In this document: positions 18,233 through 38,972 of the stretch, piece by piece
Numbering within the stretch: position 1 is the stretch's first letter
Layout of the letters: the number at the start of each line of letters is the position of its first letter
DNA from: Macrobrachium rosenbergii
Taxonomy: Eukaryota; Arthropoda; Malacostraca; Decapoda; Palaemonidae
Direction of reading: 5' to 3'
DNA: 64,000 nucleotides
NCBI RefSeq assembly: GCF_040412425.1
Contig: NC_089783.1
Span: 41,335,125-41,399,124 of the forward strand
Notes under the pieces: model-generated
The model's input: the letters and a program-made list of their open reading frames with translations, nothing else
What the model was told of the DNA's origin: nothing
The model's database searches: none
Translations under genes and position numbers: made by a program

Positions 18233-18324
<92 letters not shown>
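18233..18324 (+). repeat. (AAT)n array serving as non-LTR 3' tail
   Basis: About 30 TAA units begin directly at the 3' end of the retroelement UTR, so this microsatellite most likely began as the element tail and then expanded. Confidence 0.9.
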
Positions 18325-18381
18325 GTCAAAGACATCAGCTAGTAAGTATCGAATTGCTTTTCACTTGTTTTGGCATAGCTA

Positions 18382-18486
18382 TGAATTTACACTTCTTCAC
18401 TCTGAATTTACATTTCTTCACTCTGAATTTACATTTCTACACTATAAATTTACATTCCTTCACTTTGAATTTACATTACACTGAAT
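18382..18486 (+). repeat. 21-bp minisatellite, five copies
   Basis: Unit TGAATTTACATTTCTTCACTC with substitutions, repeated from 18382, 18403, 18424, 18445 and 18466. Because 21 is a multiple of three, the plus frame stays open and reads as repeated LHFFTLN. It lies 58 bp after the (AAT)n tail. There is no evidence that it is translated. Confidence 0.93.
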
Positions 18487-20061
18487 TCTATTGACGCTAA
18501 AAATAGTTCCATTTTTGTGTCGACAAATACTTAATCTATAGCTAAGAAAATTCATAAGGAATCTCATCCATACTATTAGAACTATGATTTATTTTTATAT
18601 CTGATCAAGGACACAAATATCAGATAACTGCATACATCTAATTTAAACGTAAGTGTTATTAACATTTCTGAAACACCCTTAGCAGAAAAGGGTTGCCAAG
18701 AAACGTGAATCCTAAAAGGTTTTCAGATTATTCAAGTCTTATATGAGTCTGCCAATGTATTGTTTAGGTCTTAGAAATATACCGAAGAATAGGGAAGATT
18801 CACATTACCCCAAAAATAAAATAAAAGCAGTCAACAATTTCAAATGAATCATTAAATCTTTACTCTTAACTGACCCGATGAGGTTCATTAAATTTAAACA
18901 CATACGTGAAACAAAAATGAGAATTTCAATATCCTACGACAAATATTGACCAACAGGTTGATCTTACCTGGATAACAAGCTATATGGCATATAAGGTTTT
19001 GCACAATGAGATATATGCAATTCTGAACACATGCAGAGGGCAAGTTGCATGCAATATCGATTAAATATTCGGTTTACATGGCCAGTGTATGTATATGTAT
19101 ATGAAGTTGCGAGAACAACAGGGTATAAATTGCATATGGAAAGAGACTGTCATCAATTGTCAAAGACAGAACGAGATGAAGAATTTGAAATGTCTGAATG
19201 TTTCCCTTTCTTTTTGTTTGTTGATGATATTCTTATACAATACAAATAGCTCGTTTTTATCCTTCAAATCTGTTTCGTTTATTAACGTTTAAGGCATAAC
19301 GTATAAAATTAACGACGAAATATGTGTATCACATTTAATACCCTTACTGAGGAATAATTATTCAAACAATACTTCCCTTAAAACCCCTTGTCCCTTTACT
19401 TTCACACCCTAATTAACAAAAATGATACACCTCCCAAAAAATTCTCATAATGAATGATGGAAACACTAATCCTCTTTACAATGGCATTAAAAATGAACTA
19501 AACAGGCAAAAGGTCACCTGTTAATGATATTAAATTCTATTTTCGCGGACAATTCCTTTGTGGCTTCAGGTAGTAATTACAAGAGCAGCATAACAGTGGT
19601 AAGTAATACACTTATGGAAGTATGGTTAATGTTTTACATGGGTAAAACATGGACAGAGTACCTCCTGACTTCGAGAAAAAAAATTAAAAATTATAAATTT
19701 ATATTGGAAACCACTTAATATCCATTTAATTTTGTATAAATCTCAATATGTGCTGGCAACCTCTTAATCTTCATTTAGCTTTGTATAATCTTAAAATAAA
19801 ATTCAGCTTGTTCAACACAGACATACATATAAACAAATTTTTTAAAGTGAATAAAGCATGGCAGCAGACAAGTAGTAGAAACAACTTTTAGTGTTTGCAA
19901 CACTACGTATAATAAATCTCACATAATGATGAGTCAGTTAATTCAAACTATAAAAGCCTTCTATGTCAGAGATTTTTAAAAATGTCTTTATTAGTCGAAT
20001 AGCAATCTTTGATGCATATCGTCCAACTGATGCTTATAAAGATATTCACCCTTTGGTTTCT

Positions 20062-20064
<3 letters not shown>
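18487..20064. other. AT-rich sequence with a local two-copy repeat
   Basis: 19705-19797 holds two diverged copies of a ~55-bp unit (AACCACTTAATATCCATTTA, then AACCTCTTAATCTTCATTTA). A 9-bp-stem hairpin ATGTTTTAC/GTAAAACAT sits near 19628-19649. There is no supported gene. Confidence 0.55.

Positions 20065-20142
<78 letters not shown>
20065..20142. repeat. (GA)n microsatellite
   Basis: A 78-bp perfect tract. Confidence 0.98.
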
Positions 20143-21340
<1,198 letters not shown>

Positions 21341-22038
21341 TGTGTTTGTGTTTGTGAGTTTTTATTCGTGTTTGTGTGTGTTTTAACGCTGGCCGGTGTA
21401 TGTAAAATATAACTATATTTATTAGGATAAGATGCCATGAATATTAGTTCCAACTTCTAAACCAATCGTTAACGTTTAAAACAAAATTTCCCTTACAATT
21501 TGCAGTAAATTCACGAAAAAAAAATCTTTGATCCAAAAGTCTTTGTATTGAAAAAAATACACTGTTTTTCTCCTCTCACCTTTTTAGAAGAATGGTAGAG
21601 TCAAAACATCATTAATAGTTTAAAAAATTCCCTGAAACTGCCATCTACTGTTGAGCCGGCTTGGGACTGTTCCAGTATTCACAGACAGAAAACACCTCAT
21701 TAGGATGATGAGATGACAACCGAACTGGGCGAGCCAGTTCCTAAATATAGCATACGCCAGGTTTAGATATGCCTTTATTTCGCCACGAAAACATCCTTTT
21801 CTCAATAGCCTATATTGAAGTGTATTCCCCACAGTAATAAAGAAAGCATATTTTTATATTATTTGATTTTATGATTTTAGATTAGTTAGTAGTAATAAGG
21901 CTATTAAGTTGCAGTATTATATGTATTAAAGAGATAGACTCTCCTGGAGACGTGTTCCAAAAGGGGCTTTTACTTTTTTTTATAGATTCTTGGTATCAAA
22001 GTTGATTTATGATTGGCCAATCTTTTCAAAAAGTTACG
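21341..22038. other. Unannotated sequence
   Basis: A GTGTTTGT-rich patch at 21342-21382, then unremarkable sequence. No coding frame is supported. Confidence 0.45.
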
Positions 22039-22215
<177 letters not shown>

Positions 22216-23138
22216 AAAAAAAAATTTAATTTTTGCGCATTTGAATTATATATAAAAATATAAACCCGAATTATCATATGCAAACGAATGTCTCGAATGC
22301 ATAAGTGTAATTTAAAATTTTTAAATAGCTATAATTTAAATATAAATTGCTTATTTGTTTGTATATCATCCAAACTGTTTTGCATATATAAAATTAGCGA
22401 ACTAATAATACAGCAAAAATAAGACAATTAATTACCTTAACCGCAAAAGTGATAACTGAGGGTCGAGGAAAAAATCGTCAATTCTATAATACTTTGGTGA
22501 ATCCATTACCTTTTCATAACGCTCGGTGTCAGGCTGAAAACCAAGCTTTTGCTTTTAGGTAATGAAATAATGACACTTAATATGGAATTAAATATCTGAT
22601 GAGGTATGCATAATTAACATTAACAAACAGTAACTTGAAGTTACAAACGGAGAGATGTAGCTGGAAGTAAGTAACAGACAACTTAATCTGAACCAGCCAA
22701 CCTCCGACGTTTATCACTTTAACTAAAACCATGACAGGAAGGGAAAAGAACTCAAGAATTCTAATTACTATGCCTTCAAGTACCCAGGATCCATCTGCTG
22801 GAAAGTCTATAGATTTACCACACCGTATTTCAATACCTGCTCTTGCACAGAGAACAAACCTGCTGTATAAACGCTGCTTCTATATTTTTCTTCGCGAAAT
22901 AAAAGCAATGGCCAAGTGTTGAGCAACATTAACGTGGAAGAGAAGTGAGTCATAAGAAAAATTGAGAGGGCTCAATATAAGATTAATTCGCACGGTGCAG
23001 CCATCCTTTTAGACAGGAAAAGATCTGCTTTAAATCCTTGTAGGAAGGGCAGAAGCGCCAATCACAACAACGGAGCAGCAAAAACAAAGAAAAATAACGA
23101 ACTAAGAAGTATAAATTATTAAGCTCTGGGGCAAGAAA
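22216..23138. other. Unannotated AT-rich sequence
   Basis: No repeat or gene recognised. A 63-codon frame at 22731-22922 lacks any family signature. Confidence 0.45.
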
Positions 23139-23520
23139 TAAACAAGTAAAAAATGCGCCGAAGTTTCCTCGGCGCAATCGAGTTTTCTGTACAGCTGCTA
23201 CAGAGTATAATCAAGGCCACCGAAAATAGATCTATTTTCTGTGTGAGCCGCGGCCCATGCAACTTTAACCACTGCCCAGTGGTGGCCTATCCTATATCGT
23301 TGCCAGAAGCACGACTATGGCTAACCTTAACCTTAAATAGAATAAAAACTACTGATGCTAGAGGGCTGCAATTTGGTATGTTTGATGATTGGAGGGTGGG
23401 TGATCAACATTTGCAGCCCTCTAGCCTCAGGAGTTTTTAAGATCTGAGGGCGGACAGAAAAAAGTGCAGACGGACAGACAAAGCCGGCACAATAGTTTTG
23501 TTTTCCAGAAAACTAAAAAA
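23139..23520 (+). repeat. Dispersed multi-hairpin repeat, copy 2
   Basis: The inverted partner of 1-320. Visible hairpins are GCGCCGA (23155-23161) with TCGGCGC (23169-23175), a degenerate ACCGAAAATAGATC/TATTTTCTGTG palindrome at about 23218-23243, and GCTAGAGGGCTGCA (23359-23372) with TTGCAGCCCTCTAGC (23411-23425). After the homology to copy 1 ends (about 23445), the sequence GGGCGGACAGAAAAAAGTGC and an A-rich end near 23520 may still belong to the element, since copy 1 is cut off at that end by the window start. Confidence 0.85.
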
Positions 23521-24049
23521 AACCGACGAAATCACATAGAATATTGAGTAGGCGATATACAGTAAAGTGATCCGAGCAGCCAGCCAGGTGAGATTAAGTG
23601 GCGTCGATATAAGCCCAGATGTCTCCTCAGCAGAGCTATTACATGGCTAGTGGCTAAACTTTCGATAAACTTTAATACTTCGTGGTTAGGGAGACTCGGA
23701 GAAGGTTAACTTTGGCCAGTAAATCATTCAGGTTAAGCCTTTAAACTAAAGGCTTTGCACTTCCCTCCCGTCCCAGACGGCCATTACTCTTCTGGGAGAA
23801 TGGGAGCACAGAATTATCTCTCTTTGCCTTTCTGTTAATTTATTAATTAAGCTATGCATATCCATATTTTTAAACATACATATATCAAAGTATAGATTTA
23901 AAAATGAAGAATGACAACAATTATATTTCCTGAAGCGTTACGAAGTGAAAAAGTGAAGATTATCGTTTCCTTCATGATGTGTTTATGAACATAACCTAGT
24001 ACAACGAGGGGAAATGGTTCAGTTTTGTAAGTATTGGATATTAACTAGC

Positions 24050-24050
<1 letters not shown>
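23521..24050. other. Unannotated sequence
   Basis: GC content is somewhat higher at 23560-23800 than in the surroundings. No gene is recognised. Confidence 0.45.
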
Positions 24051-24147
<97 letters not shown>

Positions 24148-24151
24148 TATA
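24051..24151. repeat. (TA)n microsatellite
   Basis: About 100 bp with a single AA phase shift near 24140. Confidence 0.97.
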
Positions 24152-24801
24152 AATGGTAAAGGGGATGTATTGATGGTAATGGCCGTAATACAGAAGGATT
24201 TTGTACACAATTATAATTTAATAAAACATTTATATATATTATTAATAATTCCCTTTTAATAACACTTCATTTACCTAAAAAATGGTTATTAAAAATGGGC
24301 ACTATTGTAAACTTTGGTAAGAACTTTTATTGCAGCAAATACAGCATATATACAATTACTATCTGCGTACACACCTAAATTATATATATACGGACTCTAC
24401 TGGCCACTATTTACCAAGAATGTAATTGTAATAAGCACAATGCCCTCTTAACTTCTCGATTTCTTCAAACTTTTTGGATATCCTGAAGATCAAAAGGAAG
24501 AACCATGTAAAGAAATTCTGGCTTGGATCCAATTTACTTTTTTCATATGATGGTTAAATTTTTTTTTTTAACGTATTGCCATAATTTTGTTATTTACTCA
24601 ATAATTCATTTATTTCCTCTCTTTGTTAAAGGGCTACTTTATTTTCATACAAAAATAGCATTTTATACAATCATTTTGTCATCCCTGTGCATAAAAGATT
24701 AAATATAATATTCCTTTTTTTAGTGACACTGCAATAAAATAAAAGAAAATTATGCGACATGTCAACGTCCAACGCATTAAACGTCCAAAAAGGCATGAAC
24801 A
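24152..24801. other. Unannotated AT-rich sequence
   Basis: No feature beyond short T runs. Confidence 0.45.

Positions 24802-24851
<50 letters not shown>
24802..24851. repeat. (AAT)n microsatellite
   Basis: About 16 units. No retroelement body is recognisable on either side. Confidence 0.97.
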
Positions 24852-26903
<2,052 letters not shown>

Positions 26904-27039
26904 AACTGCTCGCATACCAGCTTCTTTTCCCCAACTTCCCGACTCAGCAGTGACCCAATTGACAGCATTTCCTTCGAATTATCCTTTCTGAGTGAATATG
27001 ATAGAAATATCAACATACAATCACGCGTGGAGCAGAAAT

Positions 27040-27107
27040 AAATTTCTGACTCACGTCAGGATCGAACCCAGGTCTTTCAATTGAAAGACGAGACCGCTGC
27101 CAACCAG
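27040..27107 (-). mobile_element. tRNA-related SINE module, copy b
   Basis: The minus strand holds an intact B-box match (GGGTTCGATCC, 27059-27069 reversed), an AATTGAAAGACC hairpin and a CTGGTTGGCAGCGGTCTC A-box region. It forms the left arm of the palindrome with copy c. Confidence 0.8.
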
Positions 27108-27120
27108 AAAGGATGCAAGT

Positions 27121-27256
27121 AGTCAGCTTGCCCAGGTAAAGCCTTAAGTACAGTGGTACTTAGGTTTCAACTTCTTTTCTGACTTCTGTGGCCTGGTTGA
27201 CAGTGGTCTCGTTTTCCAATTGAAAAACCTGGGTTCGATCCTGATGTGAGCAGAAA
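27121..27256 (+). mobile_element. tRNA-related SINE module, copy c
   Basis: The plus strand shows TGGCCTGGTTGACAGTGG (27188-27205), then TTTTCCAATTGAAAAAC, then a B box GGGTTCGATCC (27231-27241). The upstream part (27121-27180) is inverted in copy a. The acceptor and anticodon stems are not those of a working tRNA, so this is SINE-derived. Confidence 0.82.
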
Positions 27257-27311
27257 TTTATTTCTGCTCCACACGTGATTGTGTGCTGATATTTCACACA
27301 CATATATACAG

Positions 27312-27900
<589 letters not shown>

Positions 27901-27971
<71 letters not shown>

Positions 27972-28125
27972 GATGATGAAGATAATGCTCTTGCCACTAT
28001 ATAATTGTCTTAACAAAGGAAGACAATTGTTAATCGTAATGTAATAAGGAACTAAGTAGTTTGCAGAACTGATATACCAGGAGAGTTCTACCACCCTAAT
28101 AATATAATAATAATAATAACTAACA

Positions 28126-28187
<62 letters not shown>

Positions 28188-28190
28188 CAT
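27901..28190. repeat. (GA)n, (GAT)n and strand-switching (TAA)/(TTA) array
   Basis: GA at 27902-27967 grades into GAT at 27966-27978. After about 115 bp of ordinary sequence, (TAA)n at 28098-28119 meets (TTA)n at 28126-28187 through CTAACAG, giving an inverted arrangement of the same trinucleotide around the centre. Confidence 0.95.
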
Positions 28191-31760
<3,570 letters not shown>

Positions 31761-32236
31761 CAAACATATATATATGAATCTATATACACACATACACCAA
31801 ATTTCCATCTTCAAACTTTCTCGAATTTTATAAAGCAGAAAAACTCAAGACATCCCTCGTTCATCTATCACACATGCTTATAAGAAATTAAGATGAAATA
31901 TTATTTAGTTGCCTCAGGAAATGAATTGATGCCGAATCACGAGATAGTGATACCAACGTGGCTTCCAAAAAGAGTGAGAGTTGATAAATAAAGTACTTAA
32001 GAACTAAAAACAGTGGAATAAAACTACTGAACTTCCTCGAAAAGCTATTAAAGATTTACTGAGGGAAAAACTGACGCAAAATGGAAAGCCAGGAATGAAA
32101 GTCTTTGGAGTGCTGGAAAAGAATTAAGTTGACGAGACTTCTTTAAAACTTCATTTAATTCGGTGTCTGGAGGAAGACACCTCTGTAAAATTACATTTGT
32201 TGGCCCAGTCTCGCACAATTTCATCAGGCCAGAGTT
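31761..32236. other. Unannotated sequence
   Basis: A small hairpin GGTGTCT/AGACACC lies at 32162-32181, 55 bp before the (AAT)n tract. Nothing else stands out. Confidence 0.45.
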
Positions 32237-32237
32237 A

Positions 32238-32314
<77 letters not shown>
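32237..32314. repeat. (AAT)n microsatellite
   Basis: About 26 units. The sequence upstream does not match the retroelement UTR at 18.0-18.2 kb. Confidence 0.97.
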
Positions 32315-32316
<2 letters not shown>

Positions 32317-32620
32317 TCCTGTTATTATTAATCTCCGTGAATTCCGTTATAAAAATAAGAGGGGTTTTCCACGGACTTTTAACCAACGGTATTCAAGAGG
32401 GCTTTCTTTTCCTGCTGTCCATGACACAATTAAGTTAGAGATTACCAAAGTTTCCTTTCAAATTATTTTTCTAAAATTATAATTATTACATATTCTGCAT
32501 ATCAAGCCTTAATATTTATAAGTACCATAACATAATATTACAACTTTTTTTTTAATAATTGGTCCCATATATATGGTCACAGGAAAAATGATTTTCCAAA
32601 TTAGTTGTCAGTGAAGTAAG

Positions 32621-32626
<6 letters not shown>

Positions 32627-32703
<77 letters not shown>
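32627..32703. repeat. (CT)n microsatellite
   Basis: A 77-bp perfect tract. Confidence 0.98.
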
Positions 32704-32705
<2 letters not shown>

Positions 32706-34630
32706 ATTAATACGAATATATTGATTAACCCAATCAAACCCTAAATTGAAAATTAAGGGAACTTTTCCATACATCACTTTCTACTTTGAATAATTCTATT
32801 CATTCCGTGAAACCGCAAATTATACACATAACAACAGTAGATCACCTCCCCGAAAACTAACAGATGAAAAAAGTAAATCCCTTATCCACTACTATTTAAT
32901 ACAGCTTTACTTTATCTCGCCAATAATTGGTTTTTGAATCATTGTTCATGGGAGCAATCATCTTCGATTAAATCAAGTTTCCTCCTTACTTTTTTCTTTC
33001 GTGCTATCAACTTCGTTACTATCATGGATAGGCAGTACTATTACCACTGTCATCTCGCTTTGAACAACCATAATTCTTACTATCTTAAATACTTCCATTA
33101 GTAATATTAACACCGAACGTGCTTACTTTATGACATAGTTTCACTATATAAAATGGACGACACATGAGTAAGTTATTTTTCTCCTGACATCTACATTTAT
33201 TCATATATGGTCAATGTGGTTCAGTTTTCAGACTAATGGTTAAGAATCCCACTGCACAACTATTTTGAATATAAACGTCAGAACTGCCTTAAGGCTGATA
33301 AAATTGCCTCTATAGTCTCTCGTCGCGTAAAAATCCAATGCTTTTTTGGGTATTACCAAGCAGTTTAATTAAAGAAAACTAATATTTCTCTAAATACCAA
33401 AAAATTACCTTCTTTACCAGAGGATTTTTAAATAATGCTTGAAATAAGCTTAGCTTCTTAATGAATAATCAGAGCACTATCTTAATGACCGAATTTGTCT
33501 AATGCGTATTCGTGACTAACCTCTCAGAAATACTGGAATGACTGGTTTAATTATTCCCTTCCTTCAAGTTTCATATCTTACAGCATCCTGACCTCTCTTT
33601 GATCTCTGTCCCTGAGCTGTTGAGCACCAAGGGACTTACTCGTTTATTGCACTTTACAGCTGCTCGCTATTTCCGGAGACATTTAATTAGCTTTTCACGT
33701 CATTATTTAGGTCTGTAGCCACTAGCAAGGGGAGCAAAATACAATGAGAATTTAACGGAAATAAACTCAATGGTAAGTGAAAACACATTTACTAAACGAC
33801 AGACAATTATAATAAGTTGGAAATTATCATTTCCTTAATGCATGAGAAGGAAAGAACGCAATCTTAGAAAAAATATCTTACAAAAAGAAAAAGGAAATTA
33901 TAAATTTTCACGAAGAGAGAGTTTACATTCAAGGCCACTTCCTTAACAACGCGATGTTCATAGTATGAAAAAAATTTAAAAAAAAAAAAAGGATCATCAG
34001 GTAATTATACTTTCTATTAATACTAGTGAAAAAGCAATGTCAAGAAACTCTGGAATCTTATAATTATTTTGGCGCAAATAACTTGAAAGAGAAAGGTAAA
34101 GAATTACCCTGATGTATGAATGAACATTAATATAATTAAACCTACAATCTCTTGATGTAAACAGAAGCATAACAAAGCTTTTCATTTCAACGAAGGGGTT
34201 CAAATAAAAAAAAAAGCAACGGCCTCTTCACACTTAAAAAATAAATGAATCTCTTCTGATGATTTTCTTGACCCCTAAATTTAAACAGTCGTGATTTATG
34301 TGCACTTTAGTTTTCTCCATTATTTGAAATGTACGAACATTTTCAAGTAATCTCGTACTAAATATGAAAATGACATGTAGCTGATGCTGGGAAATTTCTA
34401 GCATATTTCATTTTTGCTTCACAGGCTACATTTAACAAGGTCGTGGGAGGCGTTTTAAAAAATAATTTAAAAAGGGGCCTTATTACTTCAAAGAAATTTT
34501 GCTAGGTGACAGCAGGAAATTAATGTTCATCCAAATTACTCTTACAAGATAGGCCTACTGATTTAAGAACATGATTTGAAAATGCTAATGTTAGAGAGAT
34601 ATTCATAAAAATACTAGCAAAAACATTTTG
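32704..34630. other. Unannotated sequence, unusually free of microsatellites
   Basis: About 1.9 kb with no long simple tract and no recognised repeat. It could be unique intergenic or intronic DNA. No exon with plausible splice signals stands out. Confidence 0.45.
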
Positions 34631-34672
34631 CAGTAAGTTTCACATTTTGCCCGCAAAATGTGAAACTTACTG
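34631..34672. repeat. Perfect 20-bp inverted repeat, 2-nt loop
   Basis: CAGTAAGTTTCACATTTTGC (34631-34650) is exactly complementary to 34653-34672, separated by CC. It is one of the tightest hairpins in the window, with no T run after it, and its role is unknown. Confidence 0.95.
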
Positions 34673-36205
34673 ATTTTAAACTTACAAAAAAATAACACCT
34701 CATTACTATGCTGTACTTGTTATTTATAGAAACCAAGCTTCATACACAACGTTGATTCAAAAAGAGTAAAATCTCTGCACAGAAGTTAATAAAAAAGCCT
34801 TGGTACAGAAACACATGTCGATTTTGTCTTCCCTCAAAAATACAAGAAAACAGATTTCTTAAACATGCTAAAGATGGTATAAAAACTATACTATGAAGAT
34901 AATTAAAACTCTGCGATGAGTTTTTTTTGGGGGGTGGGGTGAGGGTAGCCGATAGTGTGGATTTTTTTCCTAATACGATAACTATTCTTCTTAAACCTAA
35001 GTAGGCTCAAATATTAGGAGAATTTACATGTTTTCGATAAACAAATAAGAGACAAGTTATTTGCAATTACACGTACATGATAGCCAGGGCCCATATTGAT
35101 TATGATATTAATGCGAAAAATAAATGGATATGAATAACGTTTCTCGCATTAGCGGGCACCATGAGCCCATTGAGCACTGAATGAACATAGTCTGGATATT
35201 TAATCGCAAAAGATAATTATGGTAAATTTCAATAAGAAAATTTGGACAAAAGAATAAATACCAGCTCAAAGAAACCAAACTGGGACCTAAAATAAAAAAA
35301 GGGGGGGGGAGGACATTTATCACTTGAAGTGAAGAATGTGGTAAACGGTATGAAATCAAATCAAAATTCCATCACGACTTCCCTATAATTTCACTATAAA
35401 TGTTCTTCAGGATCCCAATAAAAGCCCCTTTCTTCTTTAATTATATTACATAGCTTCTTTTCGTTTTTTACGCTACATAATTCTATTCCGTTATTTATTC
35501 TAATTTCATACGACTCGAATACGTTGTCGAATTGAAATCAAGTGTGTGGAAAGCCGTTCGACGATACTGAATCTCGCTTCTCAACGAAAACAACTTGTCA
35601 GCATGAATAATGGATGACTAAGACCGCTTTTGACAGTTATGACGATTCCCCTGGAATCTCTGATGGACGGAAAAAGGGACAGGATTTTTTGTTGAAACAT
35701 CTTCCATGGAAAATCTTCGTCTTCAGTCTTCGACCAGTTTGTCAAAAATGAGGTCCAAGTTAAAAATGACTCTTCGAAATTAAGTCATCAGGCGGTCTTT
35801 CTCAGTCTTCTGTGTTTGCATTATTCTTCAACAAATTTATTTTACGCCATAGCCTATAAGGCATCAACCAGTGAAAATACAGAAAAGGCAGGCTTTCAAA
35901 TAAACTTGATGGCTTGAAAATATATTGAACTTTCATAACCATAAGGCATATTTCTTATTTCCCTACCAAACTGTTTTTTTTTTTTTTTTTTTTTTGTCTG
36001 TTCATTTTAGTGTTAAACTCTTTACACAGAGTGACCTTGTCCTTCCAATTACTAGTCCTACTCACAAAGGAAAATACTGTATCGTTTCGGTGATGACACA
36101 AAGTCATATGAGAAGATGAGTGAATACTGCTGTGGTGTTGAGGATATGAAACGGGTGGGAGGGGTTGACGGGGATTAAGTAAAGCCTAGGATTTACTGGA
36201 ATGGA
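34673..36205. other. Unannotated AT-rich sequence
   Basis: Contains G-rich runs at about 34929-34947 and 35301-35309 and T22 at 35974-35995. No gene seen. Confidence 0.45.
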
Positions 36206-36475
36206 ATACAGAGTTTAGGCCAAAGGAAGGGAAACTGAGAGTAAGCAGGTTTGAAAGGTGTAACATGAGGAAAACCTCGCAGGTGCACTGTGAAATAATT
36301 GTTAGGAGAGGGTGGATAGCAAGATGGAAGAAATATAATATGAAAGGAGGTACAGTAAAAGGAATGAAAGGGGTTGCAGTTAGGGGCTGAAGGGACGCTG
36401 CAAAGAACCTTCAGTAATGCCTACAGTGTACCCCATGTGGTGCACTGATGACACTACCCCCCCCCCCTACGGGAA
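36206..36475 (+). repeat. Dispersed repeat family B, copy 1
   Basis: Shares GTTTGAAAGGTGTAACA, GAGGAAAACCTCGCAG, TGCACT, AAGATGGAAGAAA, GGTACAG, GGGGTTGCAG and TAGGGGC blocks in the same order and orientation with 43474-43732. An internal part present in the other copy (the AAGCACTGGGACC section) is missing here. It ends at a C-rich run ACCCCCCCCCC...TACGGGAA. It has no ORF, and I recall this sequence type as abundant in shrimp genomes. Confidence 0.88.
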
Positions 36476-36930
36476 TAGGATTTATTGGACGAAAAATATT
36501 TCATGCGATTTAGTAATAACAGGGTAGATCAGAGTACAGTACTCCTCAATGAAAAGTTCTGGAAATTTGTCTGTAAGTACACTTTCAAATTATATGAAAT
36601 ATATTGACGTGAAAACTATTAGAAATTTCAAAACATGACAATGCAATATTAAATACGTCTTGCAAGGATGGTGTATATGACAGAAATGAAACTTGTGATT
36701 AGTCTGGTGTATTTTACCTGAGTTCTAATCTCTGATGAAAAAAAAGTGTATCCAACCTACTTTTTCAACCGAGGAGTCTTTTACCCAAAATTTCTTAATA
36801 TTACTGAAAACTCTTCAATGCATTCAACGTAAACTGAGGCAACTGTTTTATAAAGCTCAACTAGAATTATTATAGAATGTTACTTATTCGCATATCATGG
36901 TGAATATACTCCTAGTGTTTTATTTCAAAT

Positions 36931-37003
<73 letters not shown>
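36931..37003. repeat. (ATT)n microsatellite
   Basis: About 24 units on this strand, equivalent to (AAT)n on the minus strand. Confidence 0.97.
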
Positions 37004-37004
<1 letters not shown>

Positions 37005-37376
37005 AATCGATTTTAAGTTTAGCTGTGGGACATATTTCATATAAATTATCTAGCATTTGTTCGTTTCAAATAAAAATTTTTTCTTGTGTGATAAATTTTG
37101 ACGCAAGGATTAAAATGCACTTAAAAACAGTTCAAAGGAAAGGATAACAGCATTTCATTTCTTTTGACGAGGAAAAAAGAAATCTTTCTAAATCCTACAT
37201 CAAGATTTCCTACACAGAAAGTGTTTCATTTATTCTCATCTCAAACGAGAGAAATTATTCTTCATAGTCTTCAGGAAATATTTCTTACTGAGGAACTTTC
37301 ATCTTACATATGATTCCATTTTTACGTTTTTACTTTGTCAGCCATTAAAGGCATTTGTGATAAAAGAGCATATTTT

Positions 37377-37650
37377 TTTTTTACCAACTGTCTATTCTTT
37401 GCCACAAATTCTCTACTTTTGGCAACCAATTCTCAATTTTTTGCCACCACTTTGTTTTTGCTAACAAGTCCCATTTTTTTGCCACCAATTCTCCATGTTG
37501 TTGCCACCAGTTCCCTATTTTTTTGCCACCAATTCTTTGCTTATTTGCTACCAATTCTCGGTTTTCTAACCACCAATTCTCTATTTTTTGCCACCAATTC
37601 GTTATTATTTTTACCCCCAATTCTCTACATATTTGCCGGTAATTCCCCAT
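37377..37650 (+). repeat. Degenerate 21-bp minisatellite, about 12 copies
   Basis: Units follow TTTGCCACCAATTCTCTAT with frequent substitutions and occasional 1-3 bp indels. On the plus strand this lies inside a 128-codon open frame (37335-37721) that reads as decayed FFATNSL heptads and shifts among the three registers of the repeat. The minus strand is also open, reading NWWQKIE-type units. Openness on both strands follows from repeat composition, so I do not call a gene. Confidence 0.92.

Positions 37651-38972
<1,322 letters not shown>

Larger units (their letters stand above)
16510..18324 (+). mobile_element. 5'-truncated non-LTR retrotransposon with (AAT)n tail
   Basis: A reverse-transcriptase pseudo-ORF (16528-18024) is followed by about 208 bp of T-rich 3' UTR and then (AAT)n at 18233-18324. 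That order (RT, UTR, simple-repeat tail) is what is expected of Jockey/CR1-like non-LTR elements, some of which end in short tandem repeats rather than poly(A). No 5' UTR, ORF1 or apurinic endonuclease domain is recognisable, so this is a 5'-truncated insertion. A flanking target-site duplication could not be defined because the 5' boundary is unclear. Confidence 0.82.
27005..27294. repeat. Long palindrome made of two SINE modules (arms ~103 bp)
   Basis: 27005-27107 and 27193-27294 are reverse complements with roughly ten differences, separated by about 85 bp. Each arm contains the tRNA-like head plus the adjoining GGAGCAGAAATAAATTTCTG segment and the AATCACGTGTGGAGC flank, so flanking sequence was inverted along with the SINE. 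Confidence 0.9.

Noticed and set aside
18099..18494. 131-codon frame with a long asparagine run, resembling a poly-N protein
   Set aside because: It joins the retroelement 3' UTR, its (AAT)n tail and the 21-bp minisatellite; no part looks like an independent protein.
27185..27256. Possible functional tRNA gene
   Set aside because: The B box is good, but the acceptor stem does not pair and the anticodon stem is an AATTGAAA hairpin. The module is repeated three times, so it is a SINE.
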